Source: Bacteroidota bacterium | GTDB taxonomy: Bacteria; Bacteroidota; Bacteroidia; Chitinophagales; Saprospiraceae | Length of the DNA stretch: 64,000 nucleotides | Reading direction: 5' to 3' | Assembly (NCBI GenBank): GCA_029781865.1 | Contig: JAKOVW010000079.1 | Location: forward strand, 248,001-312,000 | In this document: positions 26,883 through 37,095 of the stretch, piece by piece | Numbering within the stretch: the first letter of the stretch is position 1 | How the letters are laid out: each line of letters begins with the position of its first letter | Translations under genes and position numbers: made by a program | The notes under the pieces: generated by a model | The model's database searches: none | What the model was told of the DNA's origin: nothing | The model's input: only the letters and a program-made list of their open reading frames with translations

Positions 26883-26964
26883 AATCAATCGGACCATCAA
26901 GAATGCAGAATATCATTTGTCCTTTTCCGGACTTCGGCATACTATTCTGCTTTAAATTTTTGAT

Positions 26965-27810
26965 TCAATTTACGGACAAAATCAAATTATGGACTACTTC
27001 CAGAATAGATGCCTTTATCTCCTGTTCAAGATGAGGATCAAGTTGTTTTAATTTAAATTGTATTCTGTACTTTACTTCTTCTTTATCAATCGACAGAATT
27101 TTAAACTGGTTGTATTCAGCATCAAGTGCTTGTTTGTAATTGTCCAATATTTTAAAAATATGGATTTGCAATTCACTTTTCGAAATGTGTTTCGAACCGG
27201 ATATTCCAAAATCGAGATTATAATTTTTTATTTCCCTTTGTGTAAAATTGATAATATCGCTATAATAGGCTTTTGTATTTGAAATAAATACAATATCATC
27301 ACTATCATTTCTCAACACAATTTTATGAATGTTAATATCGACAACTGTTCCTTTATGGTCTCCACATCGCACATAATCACCTATAGCCAGTTCCCTGGAA
27401 AAACTAATGTTCATTCCACAAATGATATCTGTAACCTGTTCCTTTGAAATAATGGCAATTGCAGCCGCTACGATACTGATTGATGTCAATAGGACCTTAG
27501 GTTCCAGGCCAAAAAAACCAAGTATCATAAAGATGATTCCAACCGCAGTTAAGATATAATAAATATTCTGCAAACCAATGATCACATTGTCCGAATATTT
27601 ATGACCGTACTTCTTTCTTTTTCTGTAAAAAAACTGACTTGTTCTAATGATTAAATTGATCGCTGATAAAAATATTAAAAAATTCAAAAGCGGACTTGCA
27701 ATTCTGGAATTGTCGACCAGGCTCTTAATAAACTCTGACCCCAAACCTTCTCTTAGAGAAATCAACAGGACCAGTACAATCAATTTTACAATAAACCTTA
27801 GTATTATCAT
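26965..27810 (-). CDS. Small-conductance mechanosensitive channel (MscS family)
   Basis: The protein (281 aa) has about four membrane helices. The pore-lining segment is followed by the beta domain: SIVAAAIAIISKEQVTDIICGM near 112-133 and ELAIGDYVRCGDHKGTVVDIN near 140-160. The IHKIVLRNDSDDIVFISN stretch is the MscS signature region. Such channels release solutes on osmotic downshock. The glycine and alanine pattern of the pore helix is partly changed (AAAIAIIS), as in other long-branch members. It is convergent with the EamA gene and ends 82 nt from it. Confidence 0.87.
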   Translation of the reverse strand: MIILRFIVKLIVLVLLISLREGLGSEFIKSLVDNSRIASPLLNFLIFLSAINLIIRTSQFFYRKRKKYGHKYSDNVIIGLQNIYYILTAVGIIFMILGFFGLEPKVLLTSISIVAAAIAIISKEQVTDIICGMNISFSRELAIGDYVRCGDHKGTVVDINIHKIVLRNDSDDIVFISNTKAYYSDIINFTQREIKNYNLDFGISGSKHISKSELQIHIFKILDNYKQALDAEYNQFKILSIDKEEVKYRIQFKLKQLDPHLEQEIKASILEVVHNLILSVN

Positions 27811-27895
27811 AACAATCTACTAAATGAATTAAAAACTGCCTTTAGCATTTTTGGTCAAGACAATATTTTTCAATTAAACCAATCACTTTGCGAAT

Positions 27896-29842
27896 CTAAT
27901 TTGGAATAATTCTAAAAGTAGTCCTTCTGTTGAGTTGATGCTGAGCCTCTGTACATTCTTCACATTTACATTCTACTGAAGGATCCCTTTCTCCATATCC
28001 TTTATATTCCAATCGTTGAATGGCAATACCTTTTTCAACCAGCCAATTTAAAGCAGATTGTGCCCGTTTGGAAGATAATATATCATTGTAAGCATCGTCA
28101 CCCCTGCAGTCCGTATGCGAGCCCAGAAGAATTCTTATTTTTGGATTGGTAACCAGCAACATGCGCAATTGCTCCAAAGCCGGAACGGCATCAGCTCTTA
28201 TCTTCCAGTCATCAAAATCATAATACAATTCCTGAAGAATAAATTCCTGGTCATATCGTATAGGCAGCATTTCAACTTCGAGATTGATAATGTAAGTACT
28301 GTCATGATCAATTACCGGTGCATCAGGGGTATTAAAACTAAATTCCTTATTCAAATAATTCCGTTTACTGGCCAGAAAAGTATAATGATCTGAAGGCAAT
28401 ACTTTCAAACTCACATTACTAAGACCCCTGGTGTTTAAGGTGTTTTTACTTACTTTTTCGATTAGTTCTATTGAATCTAATTTTAGCTTTGTGTTATTCT
28501 TGTATATTTCATGAGATACAAACTGAATATTTACAACGATTTCCCATTTAAATTTTCCTGGTGGAATTATTTGTTTGGTTTCAGCCCGTTTTCTTAATTC
28601 CACGCTATAAATTTCATCATTATCTGTTTGTGCTCTGTTGGAAGAGAGTAATCCTTTTAAATAGACCGAATCATTCCTTGTGAATGAAGTATCCACGAAA
28701 AAACCAAAATCATCTGCTTCTGAATTGATTGCTGGCTTCATATTAATTGGAGGAACCCATTTCCTGTTTTCAACCTGATACGTTTTAAACACATCGAGTC
28801 CACCCATACCCGGGTGACCTGTACTGCTAAAAAACAGTGTATCTCTATACCATACCGGAAATTTCTCATCCAGCGCCGTATTCACAGTTTCGCCTAAATT
28901 TTCAGCCCTGGACCATCCTTCGCGACGCAAATAACTAATATACAAATCGTATTGGCCAATGCCGTTTTTAGCATCTGAACTTAGGACAAGAATTGAATCA
29001 TTCTTATACAAAGCCGGATGCATTTGATTGGATACACCCAAACCGAAATCCATCAGCTCCGGTTCCGTCCAACCAGACGATGTTGAACTGGAAGAATAAA
29101 TATTACAATAATCTTCTGATTCGCCAGTATTACTGCAACGGGTAAAATACAATGTTTTCATTTTGGAATCAAAACAAAAGGGTCCTTCATTGTCCGCGCT
29201 ATTTACAGGTGCGGGTAAGGGAGAAACGGTATTGCCTGAAAATTTAAATATATCCGAAAAAAAACGTCCGGTCCAGGCAAATTTTGAAGTTTTGCTTTTG
29301 CTTTCCTGCAACCGGTCAGAAACAAAATAGATTACTCCTGAAGTATCCATCACAGCAGAATAGTCCGAACTTTTTTCATTAAGTTCACTCCAATTGATCA
29401 GTTTGTAATAAAACTCGCTTTTCTGCAACTTCCATTGCATATTGAGTTTACAAATGTTAATTTCCTTTCTAAATTCCGTTGTATTTTTTAGTTCTTCAGT
29501 TAATTCCTGAAATGCTGCTATAGCGGCTTCATATTCACCATTATCTTTCAGGGCAAAAGCGTATTCTTCAAGCGCCTTTAATCCGTAATTTAAGTCGTAA
29601 GCCTTTTTAAACCATTTAAGAGCCTGCTCAAAATGAGATACGTTTTTATAACAAAGACCAATCCTGAATGCCTTATAAGCTTTTATCTTGAGATCCTCGG
29701 ATTGATCGAATTCGTTTCTGTATAGGTTTTGTGCCACAGCATATTGCTTGCTGTCATAAGCCTGATCACCCGTTTTTATTTTGATCTGGTATGAGCAGGC
29801 CAAAAACAAAAACAAGAGTGGTATACTTATATTTTTCATCAA
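27896..29842 (-). CDS. PorE-like OmpA/TPR lipoprotein
   Basis: The product (648 aa) is an outer-membrane lipoprotein: lipobox LFLACS, Cys16. Order of domains: TPRs at about 25-130, a PD40/WD40-like beta-propeller at about 145-430 (YSAVMDTSGVIYFVSDR, ALYKNDSILVLSSDA), a carboxypeptidase-regulatory-like domain at about 440-530, and a C-terminal OmpA peptidoglycan-binding domain (HTDCRGDDAYNDILSSKRAQ near 578-597). This order matches PorE of the type IX secretion machinery, which links it to peptidoglycan. Many Bacteroidota carry several paralogs of this layout, so a T9SS role is likely but unproven. Translation may start at either of two adjacent Met codons. Confidence 0.82.
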   Translation of the reverse strand: MMKNISIPLLFLFLACSYQIKIKTGDQAYDSKQYAVAQNLYRNEFDQSEDLKIKAYKAFRIGLCYKNVSHFEQALKWFKKAYDLNYGLKALEEYAFALKDNGEYEAAIAAFQELTEELKNTTEFRKEINICKLNMQWKLQKSEFYYKLINWSELNEKSSDYSAVMDTSGVIYFVSDRLQESKSKTSKFAWTGRFFSDIFKFSGNTVSPLPAPVNSADNEGPFCFDSKMKTLYFTRCSNTGESEDYCNIYSSSSTSSGWTEPELMDFGLGVSNQMHPALYKNDSILVLSSDAKNGIGQYDLYISYLRREGWSRAENLGETVNTALDEKFPVWYRDTLFFSSTGHPGMGGLDVFKTYQVENRKWVPPINMKPAINSEADDFGFFVDTSFTRNDSVYLKGLLSSNRAQTDNDEIYSVELRKRAETKQIIPPGKFKWEIVVNIQFVSHEIYKNNTKLKLDSIELIEKVSKNTLNTRGLSNVSLKVLPSDHYTFLASKRNYLNKEFSFNTPDAPVIDHDSTYIINLEVEMLPIRYDQEFILQELYYDFDDWKIRADAVPALEQLRMLLVTNPKIRILLGSHTDCRGDDAYNDILSSKRAQSALNWLVEKGIAIQRLEYKGYGERDPSVECKCEECTEAQHQLNRRTTFRIIPN

Positions 29843-29873
29843 TATATGAACGAACAGAATTTTAGCCTAATAT

Positions 29874-29911
29874 AAAAAAAATCGCCTTTTAAACAGCAAG
29901 TTTAAAAGGCG
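29874..29911 (-). terminator. Intrinsic terminator after secDF
   Basis: Arms 29883-29894 and 29900-29911 are a perfect 12-bp inverted repeat with a 5-nt loop. On the reverse strand a T-run (complement of 29874-29880) follows at once. It lies 33 nt past the secDF stop and separates it from the PorE-like gene. Confidence 0.85.
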
Positions 29912-29943
29912 AACATACACATTTTATTTTATTTAGAACCTGT

Positions 29944-32900
29944 CTATACTTTAGCTACTTGCTTGGTGATTTTTTTTGTCTCCTTTTTGGTAACATATTT
30001 AAGGTTCTTTGTAAAGTCAATTACTACCGGCATAGCCACGCATATGGAAGAGAACGTACCGATAATGATACCTACGATCATTGCAAAACAAAATCCTTTT
30101 GTACTGGATCCACCAAAGAAAAACAATAATATTATGGTAAGCAGTGTGGCCAGAGAAGTATTAATTGTTCTGGACAGAGTCGTATTAATGGCATCATTCA
30201 CGAGTTCTTTATCCGTCTTATTGCTATCCATCATTAAGAATTCTTTAATCCTGTCGAATACGATGACTGTATCGTTCATTGAATAACCAATCACAGTAAG
30301 AACCGCCGCAATTAAAGTCTGATCCACTTCCATAGCGAAATGAAACACACCATGGAACAAAGAAAATGCACCCAGTACAACTATCGTATCGTGAAATAAA
30401 GCGACGATAGATCCCAGACTATATTGCCATTTGCTGAAGCGAAGCAGGATATAAATAAAAATGACAATCAATGCGATGATAATCGATTTATAGGCGCTGG
30501 CTTTAATATCGTCAGCAATGATAGGTCCTACCCTGCTAAAAGCAGTAATGTGCGTACCTGAAGACTCATTGTTTATAAAGTCTTCATACTTGATGTTCTC
30601 GCCCATTGCTTCATTAACACCCTCTATTAATTTATGATTGACTCTGTCTACCACATCCTCTCCTGTTTCATTAATAAGATAAGAAGTAGTTATATTATAC
30701 GTATTTTTAGTATCGACACTCTTTACAACCGGGTTTCCTTCAAAGGTTTTTGACAAAACATTTCTCAATTTTTCAGCATCGATATCTTTATCAAATGAAA
30801 CATTATAAGAATAACCACCTTTGAATTCGACGCCTAATTCAAATCCTCTTGTAAAAAACGAAATAAAACTTATTGTAATCAAGGTTAGCGAAAACAAATA
30901 AGCATATTTGCGTCCACCGACCCAATCGATGTTGATATTTTTGAAAGCCCTTGCAGTCATCTGGCTTGCAAATCCCAAATGTCTTCCTTTTCCAAGCCAC
31001 CAATCGATCATCAATCTCGTTACCAATACGGAAGTAAACAAAGAGAAAATAATACCAATAATCAATACAATAGCGAATCCCTTGATTGCACCAAGACCAT
31101 AGATAAATAATACTACACAGGTCAGTAAATTGGTTACGTGAGCATCAATAATCGGAGCATAAGAATTTCTGAAGCCCTCTTTAATGGCTTCCAAAATACC
31201 CCTACCGGCAGCTAACTCTTCTTTGATCCTTTCATATATGACGACATTCGCGTCGACAGACATACCCATAGTCAATACCAAACCTGCAATACCAGGCAAC
31301 GTTAATACCGTTCCGAATGAGGCCAGTGTAGCAAGTATGAATAGAATATTTAACAATAATGCAATGATGGAAAAGAAGCCCCCACCGGTATAATACAATA
31401 CCATGAATAACATTACGAGAACAAAACCACCCAGAATTGACCATAATGATCTGGAGATATTCTCTTGTCCCAAAGATGGACCAATTAAGGATTCCTGAAC
31501 GATTTGTGTTTTAGCTGGCAATTTTCCAACCTGTAGAATATTAGCTAGATCCTTAGCTTCATCAATCGTGAAACTTCCTGAAATCTGCGAACTACCACCG
31601 AGTATAGGCTCTCTTACACTGGGACACGAAACAACTTCATCATCAAGTAATATGGCTATTTCACGTTTATTGTCATTTGCCGCTTTTGTAGTCATGTCTC
31701 CCCAAATCTTAGAGCCTTTATTATCCATGGATAGGCTCACCACGACTTCACCAGTAAGATTATCAGGATTGGCTTGTGCCCTGATTACATGTTCTCCATC
31801 CAGCGGAGCAACTGTAGCACCTGGTCTTTTTTTGATAGCATAAACATTGTAGGAGTTGGAAACCACCTTAAGATCCTGCGATTTTTGCGGTTTTGCATCC
31901 ACTCTGAATTCAAGATCTGCGGGAAAAATAGATTTCAACTCCGGCATGTTGACCAATTCTAAAAACCGTGTTCTTTTAGATTTTTCAACTGTACCGATGA
32001 CGGCATATCCACCTGCAGCCGAGCTTGCCGGTGTGAACACACTCAGCAAAGGACCACGGTCCGACATTGGATCCTGATTTTTTATGGTATCCGTACCTGT
32101 TAAAGTAGAATCTATCGGGTTACCCAAAGAATCTCTTTTATATTCATATCTGTTTTTCAAAGTATATTCTTCCTTTACTACCGCAGACGTATCACCTTTA
32201 GAAAGCGCCTTTAACTTTTTATCAGCATTGATTATGGATTCAAATACACCGGCATCAATATTTCGGTAAACCTCCCAAAACTCCAGTTTAGCGCTTGCCT
32301 GAAGGTATTTTCTTGCCCTAACCGGATTATCAATACCCGGAAGCTCGACTACGATCATATCTCTGGCTTTATCCAGAGATACATTGGGCTGCGTAACCCC
32401 TATTTTATCAATACGATCTTTAAGCCTTTTAAAAGTAAGGTCTACAGTTTCATTCGCAATTTGTCTTAAAATCCTGGCCACGTCGATATCAGGAGTTTCA
32501 AACTTGATCCGGTCTTTCATGGAAGCACCGCGGGAGAACACCGAGGCCAGTGATTTCCCATTCCCCTCTTTTTTAAATTCTTCAACAAACAAACTTATAA
32601 AATCAGTTTGACTGGATTTCATCCGCTCTTCGGCTTTAATGATAGCATTTTTAAAAGCCGGATCCTGACTATTGCCGGATAAGGAAACCAGCAGCTCCCT
32701 AAGGTCAATTTGCAGAATGGTACTCATTCCACCTTTCAAGTCAAGACCTAATGCGAGCTGTTGCTTTTTAAGATCCGCATAAGTGTATTCTTTGATAAGA
32801 GGAATGCTGAATATCTTTTCATTGGAAACTGAATCCAGATATCTAATTTTTGCAATCTTGAATGCAGCTTGTTTTGAATTCTCATCCGGTGATGAAGCAC

Positions 32901-33027
32901 TGTATTCTTTTGCATATTCGTCGGCCTGACGCTCTACTTTATTGGTTGGTATATAATAGACAAATTGCAGCAAGCAAATGAATATTATAGCGAAGAGTAA
33001 CCACTTGACAATTCCTTTTTCAGACAT
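29944..33027 (-). CDS. secDF: Fused protein translocase subunit SecDF
   Basis: This 1027-residue protein joins SecD and SecF, the usual arrangement in Bacteroidota. The SecD part has the LALGLDLKGGMSTILQID motif near 90-107, a P1 periplasmic domain and the membrane domain (LTMGMSVDANVVIYERI near 585-601). The SecF part starts near 700 with GRKYAYLFSLTLITISFISF, followed by VEFKGGYSYNVSF and SMNDTVIVFDRIKE. SecDF uses the proton gradient to pull exported proteins through SecYEG at the periplasmic side. The gene has its own promoter box and terminator. Confidence 0.95.
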   Translation of the reverse strand: MSEKGIVKWLLFAIIFICLLQFVYYIPTNKVERQADEYAKEYSASSPDENSKQAAFKIAKIRYLDSVSNEKIFSIPLIKEYTYADLKKQQLALGLDLKGGMSTILQIDLRELLVSLSGNSQDPAFKNAIIKAEERMKSSQTDFISLFVEEFKKEGNGKSLASVFSRGASMKDRIKFETPDIDVARILRQIANETVDLTFKRLKDRIDKIGVTQPNVSLDKARDMIVVELPGIDNPVRARKYLQASAKLEFWEVYRNIDAGVFESIINADKKLKALSKGDTSAVVKEEYTLKNRYEYKRDSLGNPIDSTLTGTDTIKNQDPMSDRGPLLSVFTPASSAAGGYAVIGTVEKSKRTRFLELVNMPELKSIFPADLEFRVDAKPQKSQDLKVVSNSYNVYAIKKRPGATVAPLDGEHVIRAQANPDNLTGEVVVSLSMDNKGSKIWGDMTTKAANDNKREIAILLDDEVVSCPSVREPILGGSSQISGSFTIDEAKDLANILQVGKLPAKTQIVQESLIGPSLGQENISRSLWSILGGFVLVMLFMVLYYTGGGFFSIIALLLNILFILATLASFGTVLTLPGIAGLVLTMGMSVDANVVIYERIKEELAAGRGILEAIKEGFRNSYAPIIDAHVTNLLTCVVLFIYGLGAIKGFAIVLIIGIIFSLFTSVLVTRLMIDWWLGKGRHLGFASQMTARAFKNINIDWVGGRKYAYLFSLTLITISFISFFTRGFELGVEFKGGYSYNVSFDKDIDAEKLRNVLSKTFEGNPVVKSVDTKNTYNITTSYLINETGEDVVDRVNHKLIEGVNEAMGENIKYEDFINNESSGTHITAFSRVGPIIADDIKASAYKSIIIALIVIFIYILLRFSKWQYSLGSIVALFHDTIVVLGAFSLFHGVFHFAMEVDQTLIAAVLTVIGYSMNDTVIVFDRIKEFLMMDSNKTDKELVNDAINTTLSRTINTSLATLLTIILLFFFGGSSTKGFCFAMIVGIIIGTFSSICVAMPVVIDFTKNLKYVTKKETKKITKQVAKV

Positions 33028-33062
33028 AATTCAGGATTTCTATATTTTTTTAAAAAACTGCG

Positions 33063-33070
33063 CAAATATA
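33063..33070 (-). promoter_or_regulatory. Candidate -7 promoter box for secDF
   Basis: The reverse strand reads TATATTTG, matching TAnnTTTG, 35 nt upstream of the ATG. No -33 TTTG was found at 19-23 nt. Confidence 0.4.
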
Positions 33071-33173
33071 GTGTAAGAAAAAGAAAATCAGGGCTTTTTG
33101 TAGAATTTAAACGAAAGAAATTTTATCCGAAGTTACACATTAACCATTGACCATCAAATACTTATGCATTGTG

Positions 33174-35450
33174 TTATAATTTATACGAAATACGGGCGGC
33201 TACATTTCTTGGTGCTGCCATCAATCCGGGTCTCTGGCTGTAATCTTCATTAAAAGCATTGTTGAAATTTATTTGAAGACCGAAATGCTTCAAATTGAGG
33301 CCAACTCTGAAATCATAAAGCCGGTAACCGGTATTATGTGATAACCTGTAATCCCTTTCCCCTTTAATAAAAAGATCAAATACTTTATCGATCGCAGCCA
33401 CATTGGAGGCATAATTAAAATTCAATCCAAAGAAGAATTTAGAAAATTCCAACTGGATATCATATCGAATCAAGTACTTGGATCTGTATTTAAGGATATT
33501 CTCATCAGAACTCGAAGTAGCTGCATTGAGCTGCCCCCGGCTTGCCGTCTCAAAATTGGTTATTGGCGTTTTGTCAAATTCAAGATATCTTGGATCGATG
33601 TAAGTATAACCACCATTGGTGGTCAAGGTACAATTGCGGAATTCAGTAATAGTCTGCACCTCGATTTCAAATCCCTTGATATCTGTATCTCCTATATTTA
33701 TGGATTGGAATTGAGCACGGTTGTTTAGTAAAAATTCCATCATTTCGTGGTACCTGGATTCAAAAATAGCCAGGTCTGCCAGCAACCTGGTGTTATTGAA
33801 TTGAGCAGCCTGTTTTATGCCGATTTCATAACTGATACCGTATTCTGCATGCAGATCGGGATTCGGCACGACGCTCAGTCCCCCTGCTTTTGTACTTATG
33901 TATTTTTCTGCAATAGTCGGAAACCGGAAACCCTGTCCGAATGAAGCTCTCAGAAAACTTGCTTTAGCCAGTTTCAGATTTGCACCAAATCGGAATAAAG
34001 TCGTATCCTGACTTACATTGGGATCAACCGTTTTTCCACCCGCAAAGTGCGGTCCTTTAATTCGATAATTTTCATACCTGAATCCCCCTGAAATAATAAG
34101 CCGATCTGCAATTTTCTTTTCCAATTGAATGAAAGCAGCCAGATTTCGGTGATTAAAGCTCGTATCTCCATACAGCTCTGCATTAGTCCAGGATTGATTT
34201 AAGACGATACCTCCGGCACATTGCAGTGAAATAGTTTGAAAATTCCGCGATAACTGGTATTCGGAATACACATTATTACTCCGGTTGGATTGATTGTTTT
34301 CATTATTATTTTCCACGTAGTAATACCTGGATAGCAATTTATGCTGGAAGCCAGATTCAGAATCATAAGTAAGAGATGGATCAATCGTAAAACGAAGCTT
34401 TTGTGTAGTACTTGATGTCGTTGGATCGCCTTCGAAGGAACCATTGTCTTTCCAATAAAAAAAACTACTGCTTCTGCCCTGGTTATAATTGAGTCCAAGA
34501 TTCAATTTTAACCGGTCATTGACTCTTTTGCGAATCAAAAAATGAACCCTACCTGTTTTGTAATCTTCATTTTTATTGTAACCCAGTTTATAGGAGTACT
34601 GACCACTTACTGCATAATCCAAAGTGTTTATCTTCTCCCTGCGTACAAAGTTGATGAATGTTTCATTGGGTACGCTTTCATCCCCGTTTTTACCCCACCA
34701 TTCTTTAGAACTGGACGGTTTCAGATAAAATCTACTTCCCAGGGTAATATTTGTATATGGATCTGAACCTGGATAAGCCGTTCTAAAATGTATAATACCA
34801 TTCATAGCTGCACCACCGTACAAAGCGGAAGAAGCCCCCTTTACGATTTCAAGCTGACCAATGTTTTCCAATGGCAAATCATCCCAATTCGGAAATCCGG
34901 AATCAGCAACCAAAACAGGTAATTCATCCATCATCAACAAAACCCGGCTTCCTGCCCCATAACTGTAACCGGATCCTCCCCGAATATTTGCCTGTCCATC
35001 GATTATTTGCACACCGGGCACCCGATCTAAAACCTGTGCAACCGTATTACAATTTAATTTTGAAGGAAATTCAGGCTTTATAACACTTAATGAAACGGAT
35101 GACTCTGCTAATGGCTTTTCAAAACGGGAAGAAGTGATTACAGGCGTATTTAACAGATAACTTGCCTGAGTAAGAAAAACATTAAGCTCATGGTTTATGG
35201 GCAACTGAACCGTGGTATCTTCATAACCAATTAATCTAAAGTGCAAAAAATGAACTGAAGTGTCCACATTCAATTGAAAATTTCCATCCCTATCTGAAAT
35301 GGTTCCGAATGCACCGAATCCTATCGAAACAGCTGTTAATCCCTCTTTGGTATGAATATCTTTAACCGCACCTTTAATTAAAATCAACTGACCCCATGAA
35401 TTGAAATTAAACAGGAAAACCAATACTAAATGGATAGAAAGTTTTAGCAT
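33174..35450 (-). CDS. TonB-dependent outer-membrane receptor
   Basis: The protein (758 aa) has a signal peptide, then a carboxypeptidase-regulatory-like domain (about 22-95). The plug domain has LNCNTVAQVLDRVPGVQI near 132 and ANIRGGSGYSYGAGSRVLLMMD near 154-175, with LEIVKGASSALYGGAAMNG near 199-217. The rest is a 22-strand beta-barrel ending ARISYKL. Such receptors import siderophores, vitamins or glycans using TonB energy. No SusD, siderophore or cobalamin gene is nearby, so the ligand is unknown. It is divergent from a T9SS cargo gene by 40 nt between starts. Confidence 0.9.
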   Translation of the reverse strand: MLKLSIHLVLVFLFNFNSWGQLILIKGAVKDIHTKEGLTAVSIGFGAFGTISDRDGNFQLNVDTSVHFLHFRLIGYEDTTVQLPINHELNVFLTQASYLLNTPVITSSRFEKPLAESSVSLSVIKPEFPSKLNCNTVAQVLDRVPGVQIIDGQANIRGGSGYSYGAGSRVLLMMDELPVLVADSGFPNWDDLPLENIGQLEIVKGASSALYGGAAMNGIIHFRTAYPGSDPYTNITLGSRFYLKPSSSKEWWGKNGDESVPNETFINFVRREKINTLDYAVSGQYSYKLGYNKNEDYKTGRVHFLIRKRVNDRLKLNLGLNYNQGRSSSFFYWKDNGSFEGDPTTSSTTQKLRFTIDPSLTYDSESGFQHKLLSRYYYVENNNENNQSNRSNNVYSEYQLSRNFQTISLQCAGGIVLNQSWTNAELYGDTSFNHRNLAAFIQLEKKIADRLIISGGFRYENYRIKGPHFAGGKTVDPNVSQDTTLFRFGANLKLAKASFLRASFGQGFRFPTIAEKYISTKAGGLSVVPNPDLHAEYGISYEIGIKQAAQFNNTRLLADLAIFESRYHEMMEFLLNNRAQFQSINIGDTDIKGFEIEVQTITEFRNCTLTTNGGYTYIDPRYLEFDKTPITNFETASRGQLNAATSSSDENILKYRSKYLIRYDIQLEFSKFFFGLNFNYASNVAAIDKVFDLFIKGERDYRLSHNTGYRLYDFRVGLNLKHFGLQINFNNAFNEDYSQRPGLMAAPRNVAARISYKL

Positions 35451-35490
35451 AAAATTGATTTACTTTGCAGTATATGATAAACCACCAAAT

Positions 35491-36270
35491 ATGAAATATT
35501 TATTCTATACTTTATTTTATTCTTTGAGTTTTTTAAATCTAAGTGCTCAGAATTGTCTTCCCGACAGTATTTACCGAGATTCAGCTACAGGTGTTTATCC
35601 CAGACCTGTTTCAGCGGATTATCCGAATGGTGGCATTAAGAAAAAAGCATGTATCAATAAGCCTTATGATTTTACATTCACTGTTGTAGTTCCGGATAGC
35701 GTTTTGGTACCACCACTTACCACGCCAATCCCGCTTGAAAAGGCCGCAATCGATACGGCCAATGCGATCATCAATTTACCAAAAGGGATTAAATATTCCT
35801 GTAATCCTCCGGATTGCATTTTTAAGAAGAAAACTTTCGGCTGTCTGATTTTACAAGGCACTGCAGATAATTCCAATTCACCGGGTGAATACAAGCCGGT
35901 AATCCATATGAAGTTGACTGTGAATTTAGGCTTCCCTGTTGATTATAATCTCGATTATCCCGGTACAAATTTTCCGGGCGAGTATATTCTCACTTTAGTT
36001 TCAGAGAATGATTGTGTCGCAGCTACTAAAGATCAATCATTGGCTACCAATCTTTGGTATCCCAACCCCAATCAGGGTCACTTACAAAATTTATCCACTC
36101 ATATTGAACATGTTAAAATATACAACATGGCAGGAAAACTAGTCTATTCGGAAAATGGACTTAATAATTCCAATGTAAACCTGAATCCATTGAATATGGA
36201 GGGCATACATTTTATTCATTGGATAGAAAACAACCAGGCTTATGTACAAAAAATAATCATTCACAATTGA
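35491..36270 (+). CDS. Secreted protein with T9SS sorting domain
   Basis: The product (259 aa) begins MKYLFYTLFYSLSFLNLSAQ, a signal peptide with AQ cleavage typical of Bacteroidota. The middle part (about 20-185) is unrecognised, with repeated Pro-rich strands and Cys residues (KKACINKPYDF, SCNPPDCIFKKK, FGCLILQG). The C-terminus (about 190-259) with LWYPNPNQG, KIYNMAGKLVY and HWIENNQAYVQKIIIHN is a type A T9SS sorting domain. I took the ATG at 35491; the open frame upstream overlaps the divergent TonB receptor gene. The function is unknown. Confidence 0.78.
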   Translation: MKYLFYTLFYSLSFLNLSAQNCLPDSIYRDSATGVYPRPVSADYPNGGIKKKACINKPYDFTFTVVVPDSVLVPPLTTPIPLEKAAIDTANAIINLPKGIKYSCNPPDCIFKKKTFGCLILQGTADNSNSPGEYKPVIHMKLTVNLGFPVDYNLDYPGTNFPGEYILTLVSENDCVAATKDQSLATNLWYPNPNQGHLQNLSTHIEHVKIYNMAGKLVYSENGLNNSNVNLNPLNMEGIHFIHWIENNQAYVQKIIIHN

Positions 36271-36376
36271 TTATTTGATATAGATCAAAACAAACAATTA
36301 ATCTGAATCAATTATTACTGTTTCAAGTTTGCTGATGCTGAAAGATTAGAATATGACCTGATGAGCGCTGCGATTT

Positions 36377-36895
36377 TTATTCTTCTTCATCAACTTCATC
36401 AAAGAAAATAGGATCGATCATAGGTAAGCCTATCCATATAGATTCCTCCCTACTTATAGACATCATGCGTAAAATACCACCAGAAGCTCTGGCGATTTGC
36501 TCTGCATAAGCAATAAAGGAAGTATAAAGCTGATTTGCTGTACGCATATTCAGTTTAGCAAAAATTTCATTGACAGCTGATAGACGTTTAGTCAATTCTC
36601 TGCTTCGGGCTTCAGCATTTTTAGGAAGCTCATTCAAAAATTTTTCGAACAAGTCTTTAAATTGTTCATCGACATCTTTATAATAAGGCTTGAGATCAAA
36701 ATGGTTGTTATAACTCCGGATTTTGACAATCTTTTCAGCCCAGGTCTTTTCACGTAAATCGATATCATTATCTGCTCCTGCTATAAGTATGGCAATAAGA
36801 GGCACAGCATCGATTAGTAATTGGTATTCTTCCTTTTTCAAGCCATTAAATGCCGATATCATATCATCAGTTTTTGAACTGGTTTGTTTGGTCAA
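36377..36895 (-). CDS. TerB-like cytoplasmic protein of unknown function
   Basis: The protein (172 aa) is alpha-helical with no signal or membrane segment. Residues about 25-50, LLIDAVPLIAILIAGADNDIDLREK, resemble the TerB-type helical motif (hydrophobic helix, then Ala-Asp-Asn-Asp acidic turn). A central Lys/Glu-rich helix and LYTSFIAYAEQIARASGG near 124-141 follow. The tail is very acidic (DEVDEEE). Homologs seem common in Bacteroidota, but no function is known to me. The -7 box ends 10 nt before the first ATG; an ATG 11 codons downstream is an alternative start. Confidence 0.68.
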   Translation of the reverse strand: MTKQTSSKTDDMISAFNGLKKEEYQLLIDAVPLIAILIAGADNDIDLREKTWAEKIVKIRSYNNHFDLKPYYKDVDEQFKDLFEKFLNELPKNAEARSRELTKRLSAVNEIFAKLNMRTANQLYTSFIAYAEQIARASGGILRMMSISREESIWIGLPMIDPIFFDEVDEEE

Positions 36896-36904
36896 ACCAG
36901 ATTA

Positions 36905-36912
36905 CAAATCTA
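36905..36912 (-). promoter_or_regulatory. Candidate -7 promoter box
   Basis: The reverse strand reads TAGATTTG, matching TAnnTTTG, 10 nt before the ATG of the TerB-like gene. This would give a leader of only a few bases, or about 38 nt if the second Met is used. Confidence 0.35.
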
Positions 36913-37095
36913 TAATAATTTTTATTGTTCAAAAAAATATTTCAAACGCAAAAATCTGCAAATCACAAAGGTTCAATGCCTTGTACCATAACATAAAATC
37001 ATATAGCCGATGGCACCATGCAGTTTATCTACCCAAATCGGGCTATTTCTAATGCTACACCTGCATTTGTAACATTTTCTCTCTTAAGCACTTTG

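Noticed and set aside
26900-26955. Possible convergent terminator (GCAGAATA ... TATTCTGC)
   Set aside because: The arms are only 8 nt and about 37 nt apart, with little pairing between; too weak to call.
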